Made by a program: the position numbers and the translations under genes | Notes under the pieces: model-generated | The model's database searches: none | What the model was told of the DNA's origin: nothing | Seen by the model: the letters and a program-made list of their open reading frames with translations, nothing else | Source: Chloroflexota bacterium | GTDB taxonomy: Bacteria; Chloroflexota; Dehalococcoidia; Lucifugimonadales; JACPCL1 | DNA length: 33,650 nt | Direction of reading: 5' to 3' | Assembly (NCBI GenBank): GCA_016202485.1 | Contig: JACQOP010000030.1 | Span: 1 to 33,650 of the forward strand | Shown: piece by piece, positions 1-9,272 of the stretch | Position numbering within the stretch: the first letter of the stretch is position 1 | How the letters are laid out: each line of letters opens with the position of its first letter

Positions 1-439
1 CGGCCAAGCGGTCAACCAACTGGCCCGCCACCAGAACAAGGCCAAACATGCCCAGGAAATGGGCGCTCATCACAATGGGGACTGCGGCAACGTCGTGGCC
101 GTGCCCAATCATGATAAGCCCCGTCACGCTCATCAGGGCAGCCATAACACCCTGGGCCAGGACTGCTGCAATAAATGCGGGTAGGACAGCCGGCAGCCGG
201 AGCAGTTCTCCCAATGGTCGTGCAGGCTGGGATACTGAGGCGCTTACCGACTGGGCGGCTGCCGCCATGCGACGGCCTATCTGGATTGGACCAATCCGGA
301 TACCAAATATGACCACCAGACCAGCGCCGAGCAGCCCAGCAGCTACCAGCCACGGAGCAGCAATGTCCCCTGCGCCGCTCCTCGCCGCGGAGAGCAGAGG
401 CGCAAAGGCGATGGGGCTAATGAGGAGAGAACCCTGTCT
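1..439 (-). CDS. MFS transporter fragment (C-terminal half; runs off the left window edge, N-terminal half not found)
   Basis: Minus-strand reading directly after the TAG at 442-440 gives ...LISPIAFAPLLSAARSGAGDIAAPWLVAAGLLGAGLVVIFGIRIGPIQ...LLRLPAVLPAFIAAVLAQGVMAALMSVTGLIMIGHGHDVAAVPIVMSAHFLGMFGLVLVAGQLVDRLA, typical of MFS TM5-TM8 with a GxLvDR loop. First in-frame ATG is at 268; no N-terminal half in any upstream frame. Confidence 0.55.
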
Positions 440-1282
440 CTACACCTGGGCCTGCGCCCCGAAGAGCCGCTGCTTCTGGGAATGCAGATAGTGGGCCGAG
501 ATAAAGGTCAGCGGCTTGCGAGCAGATGTGAAATGGTCGCGGAGAAGGCCAAAGACCTCATGGAGCGCCAGCAGTTGCGCCGTCGGGTGCTGCTGGGCCA
601 GGCCATAGAAGCGGCGGCCATCGGTCTCGTAGTCCTCCAGACTGCGGCGCACGCGGCCCGAGGTCATGGGCCGCATCTCCCCGGTACCGGGGTAGCGGTA
701 GTCCAGGAAGGTATAGTCCGGGAAGACACCGGTCACAAAGAGGCACACGTCGGCAATGCGCTTGTACAAACCGAACCGGTGCTCCTCCTCTACCGTTTCA
801 CTCAGTCGCAGCAGGCTGTCCACATCCATGTCGCTGAAGCGCTGGCGCCGCCGGACGCCCCGGCGGACCCGTACGGAGGTGGTGTAGCTATGGATGCGTG
901 TGAAGGAACCTAGAAGGTGGGCCAGGTACAGGAGCACCTCCGGTTTTGCCAGCAGGTCCACCACCTCGCGGGAGTCAAACACGGGGATGCTCTGCCGCCC
1001 GGCCCGCTCCACGGTGTGAGTGGCCACCTTCAACTCTTTTAACGCCCTGCGAAGCAATATCTCAAAGTAGAGGGTGGGGGATATCTTGACAAAGATTTCC
1101 TCGTCATCCATCACCCGTTGGAACACCTTATCGTCCCCAACAAGGGCGGCGCGAAATCCATCCTCAGAACGGACAAGCCTCTTGAGCTCCTCCAGGTTTG
1201 ACGCCTTGGGGACAGCCTCACCGACCACGAAATCCAGGTCTGCTTCTGTTAAACTCAACTCCGTGATGAGCGGTCTTACCAT
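440..1282 (-). CDS. hypothetical protein (280 aa, soluble, charged)
   Basis: Long ORF with plausible coding composition (MVRPLITELSLTEADLDFVVGEAVPKASNLEELKRLV...); overlapping ORFs in other frames are low complexity. Confidence 0.75.
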   Translation of the reverse strand: MVRPLITELSLTEADLDFVVGEAVPKASNLEELKRLVRSEDGFRAALVGDDKVFQRVMDDEEIFVKISPTLYFEILLRRALKELKVATHTVERAGRQSIPVFDSREVVDLLAKPEVLLYLAHLLGSFTRIHSYTTSVRVRRGVRRRQRFSDMDVDSLLRLSETVEEEHRFGLYKRIADVCLFVTGVFPDYTFLDYRYPGTGEMRPMTSGRVRRSLEDYETDGRRFYGLAQQHPTAQLLALHEVFGLLRDHFTSARKPLTFISAHYLHSQKQRLFGAQAQV

Positions 1283-1427
1283 AGAACAGCCTCAAAGACA
1301 GGAAAGTCCGTGCTTTTCTTCTACCTTTACCTTCACAGAATGGATTTGTCAAGAATGCGGGTTGTACTATAGCCTCAGAGGGTACGTTTGGGAAGATGAG
1401 CCCAGCAGAATCATAAGGAGGCGCCAG

Positions 1428-1751
1428 ATGCGTGAAGGATTCGTCGCAGCCGCCAAAATGGGGGAACTTGCCCCAGGGGACATGAAACTACTGTACGTTG
1501 GGAACAGGCCGGTGGCCCTTGCCAATCTCGGGGGCGACTATGTCGCCTTCAGCGATACCTGCACTCACCAGGAGTGCTCCTTATCCGATGGCACGGTGGA
1601 GGGGGAGTCTGTAGAATGCCCCTGCCACGGGAGCATCTTCAACGCGAGGACGGGGGCGGTAGAGGAAGGGCCCGCCCAAACTCCCCTGGCCGTGCACGAG
1701 GTGCGCATCCAGGGTGAAGACATCCTCGTGGGACCTCCACAGACTGGTTAG
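1428..1751 (+). CDS. Rieske (2Fe-2S) domain protein
   Basis: MREGFVAAAKMGELAPGDMK...CTHQECSLSDGTVEGESVECPCHGSIFN has the CxH...CxxH Rieske cluster ligands. Start placed at ATG 1428 after AAGGAGG; the ORF track start (1074) is too far upstream. Confidence 0.9.
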   Translation: MREGFVAAAKMGELAPGDMKLLYVGNRPVALANLGGDYVAFSDTCTHQECSLSDGTVEGESVECPCHGSIFNARTGAVEEGPAQTPLAVHEVRIQGEDILVGPPQTG

Positions 1752-1771
1752 GTTACATCCGCACCTGAGCA

Positions 1772-4333
1772 GTGGCGGCCTCAACTTGCCGGCAGGGTAA
1801 TCAACCTGCGATAGGATGCTTGGTTGGCCTCTTCTGCCGGCGAGTGTCTCCTCTTGTGAGCCGGCGCACATATCTCGCTGCAGGTCATACGAGGAATGGC
1901 GGGGGAAAGCAGTCTCTTTTCTTCCCACCACCCTATGATACACTGATAAGTGTCCCCTTCCCCCAATCACAACCCGTATATAAGCAGGTGTCCTCCTTGA
2001 TTAACCAGGTTTCAGCCATAACTACACCCCAGATTGTAGAACTGCCCCTGCTCCCGCGCAGAGACAGCCTGGTGTACCCCCGCCTCACCACCCAGATGCT
2101 GGTCGTGCGCCCCGCGTTTCAACGCGCGGTGGAGGAGGCCATTGCAGGCGACCGGCGCATTTTGGTCGTCGGTAGGGCCAATGAGCAAAGCCGGGACTTT
2201 GATGTCCGCGACATTTACCCCATTGGGACCCTCGCCATGGTGGGCCGTATGATGAAGCTTCCTGACGGTTCCGCCACGGTCTGGCTCCAGGGAGAGACCC
2301 GTGTCCGCATCCTGGACGTCACCCAGACCGACCCCTGGTACCGTGCCACAGCGGAAGTGCTGGAAGAGACCCCCTATGAAGAGTCTCTCCAGGTCCAGGC
2401 CGCCATGCGTTCCCTGCTGGCCCAGTTTGAAAAATGCGTCCAGCTCTCGCCTGTCCTCTCCTGGGATGTCTACGTCGCAGCCATGAACGCCGAGACGCCA
2501 GGCTGGCTGGCTGACCTGGTCTGCTCCGCCCTTAATATAGAGATGGCGGACCGGCAGCAGCTGATGGAGCTCCTGGACCCTGTAGAACGCCTCTCTGCCG
2601 TCGGCCAGTTTCTGAGCAAAGAGGTGGAGCTGCTGGAACTCCAGAACGAGATTGATTCCCAGGTACGCGAGACTATGGACAAGTCCCAGCGGGAATATGT
2701 TCTGAGGGAGCAGCTCCGAGCCATTCAGAAGGAACTTCATGATATTGACCCCCAGGCCCAGGATATGGAGAACCTGCGGGCAAAAATAGAGTCTTCCGGC
2801 ATGCCCGAGGAAGCGGCAAAGAAGGCCACTGAAGAACTGGTACGCCTGGAGCGCACACCCCCTGCTTCGCCGGAGAATGGAGTTATTCGCGGCTATCTTG
2901 AATGGCTGACGGAGCTACCCTGGACTACCCACACTGATGACAACCTAGATATAGGGCTGGCGGCCAAGCTCTTGGACAAGAACCACTATGGGTTGAAGAA
3001 GGTGAAGGAGCGCATCCTGGAATACCTGGCCGTGCGCAAACTCTCCGAAGGCAAGCTGCACAGCCCCATCCTCTGCTTTGTGGGCGCACCTGGCGTAGGT
3101 AAGACCAGCTTGGGACGCTCCATTGCCGAAGCCATGGGCCGCAAGTTCGTACGCGTGAGCCTGGGCGGTATCCGCGATGAGGCCGAAATCCGGGGCCACC
3201 GCCGCACCTACATCGGCGCTCTCCCGGGCCGCGTCATCCAGACCCTGCGCCGCGCCGGCACCATCAACCCCGTCTTTATGTTGGACGAAATAGACAAGGT
3301 CGGCGCCGACTTCCGCGGCGATCCTTCCTCGGCGCTCCTGGAAGTCCTGGACCCGGAGCAGAACCACGCCTTCAGCGACCACTACCTGGAAGTGCCTTAC
3401 AACCTCTCCCAGGTCATGTTCATCACCACCGCTAATATCCTTGACCCCATCATTCCCGCTTTGCGTGACCGCATGGAGGTCATTGAACTGCCAGGGTATA
3501 CAGAGGACGAGAAGCTGGAAATCGCCCGGCGCTTCCTGGTACCCAAGCAATTGGAGGAACACGCCCTGATGGAGGACCAGCTCCGTTTCGCGCCAAACGC
3601 AATTCGCAAGATGATCCGGGAGTATACCCGGGAAGCGGGCGTCCGGAACCTGGAACGGGAGATTGGGACCATTTGCCGCAAGGTGGCCCGTACCATTGCC
3701 GAGGGGAAGAAAGCCCCTGGAAACATCGTGCCCCAGTCGGTGCCTAAATACCTGGGGCCAACACGCTTCAGTTGGGGGGCTGCAGAAGAGCAAGATGAGA
3801 TCGGCGTCGCAACTGGTGTCGCCTACACCCCAACGGGGGGTGACGTCCTCTCCATAGAGGTTGCCCTGCTGAAAGGCAAGGGTGATTTGCTACTCACTGG
3901 CCAGCTAGGCGATGTCATGAAAGAATCGGCGCAGGCTGCCCTCAGCTATTGCCGCTCCAAGTCCGACTCCTGGAGCCTCAAGGACGGCGTGAGACGCCAG
4001 GATATCCACATCCACATCCCCGCTGGGGCAACGCCCAAGGACGGCCCTTCAGCTGGCGCGGCGATGACCACCGCCCTGGCCTCTGCGCTCACCGGCAAGC
4101 CGGTGCGTAAGGAAGTTGCCATGACCGGAGAGATCACCCTGCGCGGGAAGGTACTGCCAGTGGGCGGCATCAAGGAAAAGGTGCTGGCAGCCCACCGCGC
4201 CGGCATCAAGGTTTTCGTGCTGCCAACGGATAACCGGAAAGACATGATTGACATACCGTTAAATGTGCGACGGGACGTGCAATTTATTTATGTCAAAGAT
4301 ATGGACAGCGTGCTACAAGTAGCGCTAAGGTAA
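1772..4333 (+). CDS. lon: ATP-dependent Lon protease
   Basis: N-terminal LON substrate-binding domain (VELPLLPRRDSLVYPRLTTQMLVVRP), Walker A GAPGVGKTSLG, catalytic serine KDGPSAGAAMTTALAS. True start probably downstream of 1772 (GTG 1988 or TTG nearby). Confidence 0.95.
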   Translation: MAASTCRQGNQPAIGCLVGLFCRRVSPLVSRRTYLAAGHTRNGGGKQSLFFPPPYDTLISVPFPQSQPVYKQVSSLINQVSAITTPQIVELPLLPRRDSLVYPRLTTQMLVVRPAFQRAVEEAIAGDRRILVVGRANEQSRDFDVRDIYPIGTLAMVGRMMKLPDGSATVWLQGETRVRILDVTQTDPWYRATAEVLEETPYEESLQVQAAMRSLLAQFEKCVQLSPVLSWDVYVAAMNAETPGWLADLVCSALNIEMADRQQLMELLDPVERLSAVGQFLSKEVELLELQNEIDSQVRETMDKSQREYVLREQLRAIQKELHDIDPQAQDMENLRAKIESSGMPEEAAKKATEELVRLERTPPASPENGVIRGYLEWLTELPWTTHTDDNLDIGLAAKLLDKNHYGLKKVKERILEYLAVRKLSEGKLHSPILCFVGAPGVGKTSLGRSIAEAMGRKFVRVSLGGIRDEAEIRGHRRTYIGALPGRVIQTLRRAGTINPVFMLDEIDKVGADFRGDPSSALLEVLDPEQNHAFSDHYLEVPYNLSQVMFITTANILDPIIPALRDRMEVIELPGYTEDEKLEIARRFLVPKQLEEHALMEDQLRFAPNAIRKMIREYTREAGVRNLEREIGTICRKVARTIAEGKKAPGNIVPQSVPKYLGPTRFSWGAAEEQDEIGVATGVAYTPTGGDVLSIEVALLKGKGDLLLTGQLGDVMKESAQAALSYCRSKSDSWSLKDGVRRQDIHIHIPAGATPKDGPSAGAAMTTALASALTGKPVRKEVAMTGEITLRGKVLPVGGIKEKVLAAHRAGIKVFVLPTDNRKDMIDIPLNVRRDVQFIYVKDMDSVLQVALR

Positions 4334-4354
4334 CATACCGTAGTATGCCGCTTG

Positions 4355-4379
4355 TAGGGGCGAGATAACCTCGCCCCTA
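4355..4379. repeat. perfect 10-bp inverted repeat / hairpin (possible intergenic palindromic repeat or terminator of lon)
   Basis: TAGGGGCGAG-ataac-CTCGCCCCTA directly between lon and the cvpA-like gene; weak T-tract. Confidence 0.6.
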
Positions 4380-4419
4380 TCATCATTTGGCATTTGGCAA
4401 GTACAGAGAGGAGACTCTC

Positions 4420-5010
4420 ATGAACTGGGTAGACATCCTGATTATTATCGTAGCGGGGATTGGCGCGCTCATTGGATGGAAGATCGGCTTGCTGGGCGCC
4501 ATCTTCAACACGATTGGTGTCTTCGTAGGCATCTTCGTCGCAGCCAACTTTAGCCAGGCCATCGCGGGTTGGATAGTAGAGCAAGGGGCTGGCAATTCTC
4601 TGGCCACGGTCCTGGCCTATGTGGTCATCATTATCGGCGTGTTCATCGCCGCCCAGATCGCCAAGACCTTCGTCAAAAAGGCGCTATCCCTGGTATTCTT
4701 AGGATGGGTAGACTCTGTTGGGTCAATAGCGGTCGGCCTCATCTTGGGTTTCGCTCTGGGCGGGGCAGTCATCTTGGGCCTCGCGCGCCTGTCGGTGGAC
4801 CTGCCCCAAGAGGGCGCAGGGGGATTTCTGGTGGAGATGACCGGTATCCGTGGCAGCCTCCAGGACTCCCTGGTCAAGTCCAATCTGGTGGGAATATTCA
4901 TTGAGGTCACGGACGCTATCCCAGCGAATGCATTTGGCATGGTACCGGGGGACTATCGCGCAGCCCTTGACCAGATAGAGCAGCGCCGCCTGGAAGGGGA
5001 GACGGCTTAA
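4420..5010 (+). CDS. CvpA family membrane protein
   Basis: MNWVDILIIIVAGIGALIGWKIGLLGAIFNTIGVFVGIFVAANFSQAIAGWI..., typical CvpA four-TM pattern; ATG 4420 preceded by AGAGAGGAGA. Confidence 0.85.
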   Translation: MNWVDILIIIVAGIGALIGWKIGLLGAIFNTIGVFVGIFVAANFSQAIAGWIVEQGAGNSLATVLAYVVIIIGVFIAAQIAKTFVKKALSLVFLGWVDSVGSIAVGLILGFALGGAVILGLARLSVDLPQEGAGGFLVEMTGIRGSLQDSLVKSNLVGIFIEVTDAIPANAFGMVPGDYRAALDQIEQRRLEGETA

Positions 5011-5156
5011 GAGCAGGCGGCCCTCTGCTCCCCTCTGTTGTCCAGATGCATTGGGACTCCACAGCCACGGAAGGGGGTGTCAAGAGAGACCAGTGTACAG
5101 GGCGCCTGCAATGTGAGTATCATGGCATAGCTAACATCAACCAGGCAGGTGGTCTC

Positions 5157-5675
5157 ATGGTGCAACGGTCAATTGGTGCACCCGTGCTGGTGCTCAATCA
5201 GAACTATGAGCCGATTAACGTGTGCCACGTCCGCAGGGCCGTCGTTCTCATAGACCGTGGAAAAGCGGAACTCCTGGTAAACGGCAACGGAGAGGTCCGC
5301 ACCCCCCGTCTGGTCTTTCCTGCCCCCTCCGTCATCCGCCTGGTGCAAATTGTCAAGCGCCCGATTATCCAGCGCCGGCTGTCGCGCCGGGACGTCTTCA
5401 TTCGGGACAGCTACACCTGCCAGTACTGCGGCAAGACCGGCCACGACCTGACTCTGGACCACGTAATGCCGCGCGTCCGCGGCGGTCCTCACACGTGGGA
5501 AAATGTGGTGGCTGCCTGCATCCCCTGCAACCACCGCAAAGCAGGCCGTACCCCCAAGGAGGCTGGCATGAAGCTCCTGAAGGAGCCACGCGCCCCCCGG
5601 CCAAACCCCTACTATCTCTTCCAGCGCCGGCCTGTTCAGGACGAGTGGCGACAGTTCATGCCCTGGGTCGTGTAA
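5157..5675 (+). CDS. HNH endonuclease family protein
   Basis: VLVLNQNYEPINVCHVRRAVVLIDRGKAELL...CQYCGKTGHDLTLDHVMPRVRGGPHTWENVVAACIPCNHRKAGRTP (CxxC, DH, N, CxxCNxxK). Confidence 0.9.
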   Translation: MVQRSIGAPVLVLNQNYEPINVCHVRRAVVLIDRGKAELLVNGNGEVRTPRLVFPAPSVIRLVQIVKRPIIQRRLSRRDVFIRDSYTCQYCGKTGHDLTLDHVMPRVRGGPHTWENVVAACIPCNHRKAGRTPKEAGMKLLKEPRAPRPNPYYLFQRRPVQDEWRQFMPWVV

Positions 5676-5860
5676 CCTTCCGTCCTGGAAGCCAGCCCCT
5701 GCCTATGGCGGCGGCTTCCCTGTCCAGCACCCGCCACTGCTGGTCCCACTGGAGCATGAAGAGAGGGCGCACGCCTGCCACCCCCTTACGAAGGAGAGAA
5801 CAGCAGTTCCTGCCTAGGAGATTCCATGGCGCTTGTCTCAAAACCCTACGAAACGGGTTC

Positions 5861-5890
5861 TTGACTTTCGTCAACTCTGAGGTATGGTAT
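5861..5890 (+). promoter_or_regulatory. candidate sigma70-type promoter upstream of HMGL-like gene
   Basis: TTGACT (5861-5866), 18-nt spacer, TGGTAT (5885-5890); -10 is weak. Confidence 0.3.
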
Positions 5891-5995
5891 AGGTGTCGTC
5901 GTATGCTTGCTTCTGCCGGCCTCAGAAGGGCGAGCAAGGGGCACATTTTAATCTACGCCCGAGATACGAGCCGAAGGCAGCCGAGGTTACGGGAA

Positions 5996-6020
5996 AACCC
6001 CGGCAGATGTTCCGGTTTTT
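5996..6020 (+). terminator. candidate leader hairpin with T5 tract (possible attenuator)
   Basis: AACCccGG-cagatgtt-CCGGTT-TTT: 6-bp stem with 2-nt bulge followed by Ts, inside the leader ahead of ATG 6078. Confidence 0.25.
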
Positions 6021-6077
6021 ATAGGCAAGGATCGCGGTTATTGCCGGGAGTTCCAAAGGCCAGAAAAGGAGGAAGAC

Positions 6078-7301
6078 ATGCCTGGTAGGTACCCAAAGGT
6101 TTCTTGGACCGAGCAAGGGCTCCGTGAAGGAATGCAGATTGAGGACGCCAATATCTCTGTGGACGATAAGATTCGTCTGCTGGATGCATTAGGCGAGACA
6201 GGTTTGAAGGCGATTGTGGTGGGGTCTTTTGTCAGCCCCCGCTACACGCCGCAGATGGCCCGCATGGACGAGTTGATGGCCAAATTCAAGCCCAGGCCCG
6301 GTGTTACCTACACCGCCTTGGCTTTGAATGAGCGCGGCGTAGAGCGCGCCCGCGCGTACTCTCCACCCCTGACAGTTGGCGGTGGTGAAGAGGGGGGTAC
6401 CGGCGTGCGCCGTCCCGGTTTGGGCGCCCATATGTGCGACATATTCGTTCGTCGCAACACCAATCGCTCCCAGATGGACGAGATGTCTAGCTGGTCCCGC
6501 ACCATTGCCCGCGCCATGGAGCAGGGTGTGAAGGAAGCGTCCATCGGCTCCAACGCTTCCATGGGTTCCAACTTCCTGGGCGACTTCCCGGTGGATTACT
6601 ACATGGCCATGCTGGAGCACCAGCACGCGCTGTGGGACGACGCCGGCATCAAGGTCACCCAGTGCTCCATCGGCGACCCCATGGGCTGGTGTCACCCAGC
6701 TAAAGTAGAGGAGATCGTCTACCGCGTCAAGGAAAAGTGGCCGGAAGTCACACACTGGAGCGGCCACTATCACAACAGCCGTGGCATGGCCGTAGCCAGC
6801 CACTTCTCCCACATCCGGTCCCTCGGCCCCGAGGATGACCTCCACCTGGACGGCACTATCGGCGGCTTCGGCGGCTGCCCTTACTGCGGCAACGGCCGCG
6901 CCACGGGCATGGCCCCCACGGAAGACTCCATCCACATGATGGAAGACATGGGCATTGATACGGGCGTAGACCTGGACAAACTCATTGAGTGCGTCTGGAT
7001 GGCCGAGGAAATCCTGGGCCGCCAGCTCTGGGGCCACGTCTCCCGCGCCGGACCCCGCCCCAAGACCCTGGACAAGCTGTACAATATCAATGCGCCTTTC
7101 GTAGAGACCCTGGAGCAGGTCAAGCATTTCAAGCTCGGCCCCAAGGCCTATGAAGGCGGCGTCTACCCCTGGCGCGAGCCTATCAAGAGCCCATACCGCG
7201 ACCGGATTGACAAGGGCCTGCCGGCCTACGAGCCCAACGGCTCCTGGCCCTGGAACGAACCCTGGTTCCCCAAGCCCTCTCACGGACGCAGCGGCTCCTA
7301 A
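6078..7301 (+). CDS. HMGL-like (DRE-TIM) aldolase/lyase family protein, hydroxymethylglutaryl-CoA lyase-like
   Basis: LREGMQIEDANISVDDKIRLLDALGETGLKAIVVGSFVSPR..., HYHNSRGMAVAS, DGTIGGFGGCPYCGNGRATGMAPTED match HMGL family motifs. Confidence 0.85.
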   Translation: MPGRYPKVSWTEQGLREGMQIEDANISVDDKIRLLDALGETGLKAIVVGSFVSPRYTPQMARMDELMAKFKPRPGVTYTALALNERGVERARAYSPPLTVGGGEEGGTGVRRPGLGAHMCDIFVRRNTNRSQMDEMSSWSRTIARAMEQGVKEASIGSNASMGSNFLGDFPVDYYMAMLEHQHALWDDAGIKVTQCSIGDPMGWCHPAKVEEIVYRVKEKWPEVTHWSGHYHNSRGMAVASHFSHIRSLGPEDDLHLDGTIGGFGGCPYCGNGRATGMAPTEDSIHMMEDMGIDTGVDLDKLIECVWMAEEILGRQLWGHVSRAGPRPKTLDKLYNINAPFVETLEQVKHFKLGPKAYEGGVYPWREPIKSPYRDRIDKGLPAYEPNGSWPWNEPWFPKPSHGRSGS

Positions 7302-7317
7302 ATAGCCCCTCTACGTG

Positions 7318-7347
7318 AGCCGCCAGACCATTCCAGGTCTGGCGGCT
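7318..7347. terminator. rho-independent-like terminator after HMGL-like gene
   Basis: Perfect 12-bp stem AGCCGCCAGACC-attcca-GGTCTGGCGGCT followed by TATTTGT. Confidence 0.75.
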
Positions 7348-7463
7348 TATTTGTGCCCTGATAAAGGCGCCAGCCAGTCGTTTACATTCCTTTCCCCATA
7401 GACTACAATCCCTCTATTGCCACCCAGACATAGAGGATACCACGTTTAGCGGGAGATGCTCCT

Positions 7464-9191
7464 ATGCCGAGAATGACCGGTACCCAAGCCCTTGTCCAAC
7501 TCCTCCGCGCAGAAGGGGCCAGCACCATCTTCGGCAACCCTGGTACCACCGAGTCGCCCCTTATAGACGCCCTGGACAGCGCCCGGGACATCCGCTACAT
7601 CGTCACCCTCCAGGAAGCTTCCGCCCTGGCCATGGCCGATGGCTACGCCCGGGCCACCGGCAAGCCAGCCTTCGTCCAGGTACACATCTCGGTCGGCGTC
7701 GCCAATGCCGACAGTATGCTGTACAACGCCTTCAAAGGCGGCACACCTCTAGTGGTCACCGCCGGCCAGGTGGATACCCACCTGCTCCTCCAGGACGCGG
7801 TCCTCAGCTCCGACCAGGCGGAGCGCACCCGGTACACCAAGTGGTCTGCGGAAGTGCTTCATCCCAGGGAACTCCCCATGGCCCTGCGCCGCGCCTTCAA
7901 GATCGCCAAGACCCCTCCCACCGGCCCCACCTTCCTGTCCTTGCCCTGGAACGTCATGGACGAGGCCGATGACCTGAACGACGTAGTCGGCTCTTCCCCA
8001 GGCTATTTTCGCATCCAGCCGGACGCCGAAGCGGTGGAGAAGACCGCGGCTCTGCTGGCCAAGGCGGAGCACCCCGTCATGCTCATTGGCGACCGCATCG
8101 CCCAATCAGCGGGCATGCATGAGGCGGTTGCCCTGGCTGAAACCCTGGGCGCCACGGTCTATGCAGGCTCCTTTACCGAGGTCAACTTCCCCACCAGCCA
8201 TCCCCAGTACATGGGCGGCGTAGGCGTCGGCTGGCCCAACCAGGCGGTGCGCAACGCCCTCAAAGACGCCGATGTCGTCCTCATCGTCGGCTCCGACGTC
8301 CTCCCCGCCTATGGCTACACGCGAGAGCCCTTCTTCGGCCCCAAGACCAAGCTCATCCACCTGGACAACAGCCAGTGGGATATTGAGAAGAAGTACCCGG
8401 TAGAAATTGGCATGACCGCGGACCCCAAGGCCGGCATGGCCGAACTTGCCGCCGCCCTGGATGCTACCATGAACGGCGAGGAGAAAGAATCGGCCCGCTC
8501 CCGCGCCGCTGCTCTGGGCCAGGCAAAGGCCCAGCGCAAGGCCGCCTTCCAGCAGCGCGCCCGCACCGCCTGGAACAATGCCCCCATTTCGCCAGAGCGC
8601 ATGATGGGGGAGCTTGCCCAGGTGATGCCCAAGGACGCCATCATGTGTAGCGAGGCCATAACCAGCGGCGGCGCCCTCATGGGATCCATGGATTTTGATG
8701 CTCCGGGCAGTTACTACTCGGCCCGGGGCGGCGCATTGGGCTGGGGCATGCCTGGCCCCCTGGGTGTGAAGCTGGCAAACCCCGACCGCCCAGTTGTGGC
8801 CGTCGTGGGCGATGGTTCCTCCATGTACACCGTCCAAGCCCTCTGGACGGCGGCGCGCTACAACATCCCCGTGGTCTACGCCATCTGCAACAACGGGAGC
8901 TGGCGCATCCTGCGTGAAGGCATGGCTCGTTACCTCACCGACTCGGGACGCAACCCAGAAAACGCGCTGCTGAACTTCAAGGCCTTGCCCCTGGACCTGG
9001 CAAAGGTGGCCGAAGGCTTTGGCGTGGAGGGGATCCGCGTGGACAAGCCAGAAGACCTGCGGAAGGCTTACGAGCGTGCCTTCGCCGCCGGCAAGCCCGT
9101 TCTGGTGGACGTGCATATTGACGACACTATGCCCACCGAGGCCCTTCAAAGCGACTACCGCCCCTTCAATCCCTATACCATTAGCCATTAA
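7464..9191 (+). CDS. thiamine-pyrophosphate-dependent enzyme, benzoylformate decarboxylase/acetolactate synthase-like
   Basis: N-terminal GNPGTTESPLIDAL, catalytic Glu in TLQEASALAMADGYARATGKPAF, ThDP/Mg motif GDGSSMYTVQALWTAARYNIPVVYAICNN. Confidence 0.9.
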   Translation: MPRMTGTQALVQLLRAEGASTIFGNPGTTESPLIDALDSARDIRYIVTLQEASALAMADGYARATGKPAFVQVHISVGVANADSMLYNAFKGGTPLVVTAGQVDTHLLLQDAVLSSDQAERTRYTKWSAEVLHPRELPMALRRAFKIAKTPPTGPTFLSLPWNVMDEADDLNDVVGSSPGYFRIQPDAEAVEKTAALLAKAEHPVMLIGDRIAQSAGMHEAVALAETLGATVYAGSFTEVNFPTSHPQYMGGVGVGWPNQAVRNALKDADVVLIVGSDVLPAYGYTREPFFGPKTKLIHLDNSQWDIEKKYPVEIGMTADPKAGMAELAAALDATMNGEEKESARSRAAALGQAKAQRKAAFQQRARTAWNNAPISPERMMGELAQVMPKDAIMCSEAITSGGALMGSMDFDAPGSYYSARGGALGWGMPGPLGVKLANPDRPVVAVVGDGSSMYTVQALWTAARYNIPVVYAICNNGSWRILREGMARYLTDSGRNPENALLNFKALPLDLAKVAEGFGVEGIRVDKPEDLRKAYERAFAAGKPVLVDVHIDDTMPTEALQSDYRPFNPYTISH

Positions 9192-9272
9192 GGACTGGCG
9201 CAAGATCAACATCGCAACCAGGAGCCGGCGAGGAGGCATTGCCCCACAGGGAGACCCGCCAAAGGAGACCAA

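Noticed and set aside
2945-3793. 282-aa minus-strand ORF
   Set aside because: Antisense to the Lon AAA/protease domains; low-complexity shadow.
5222-6088. 288-aa plus-strand ORF overlapping the HNH gene
   Set aside because: Pro/Arg-rich out-of-frame translation of the real HNH gene and the non-coding leader.
6189-7283. 364-aa minus-strand ORF
   Set aside because: Antisense shadow of the HMGL-like gene.
8106-9272. 388-aa minus-strand ORF
   Set aside because: Antisense shadow of the ThDP enzyme; no recognisable motifs.
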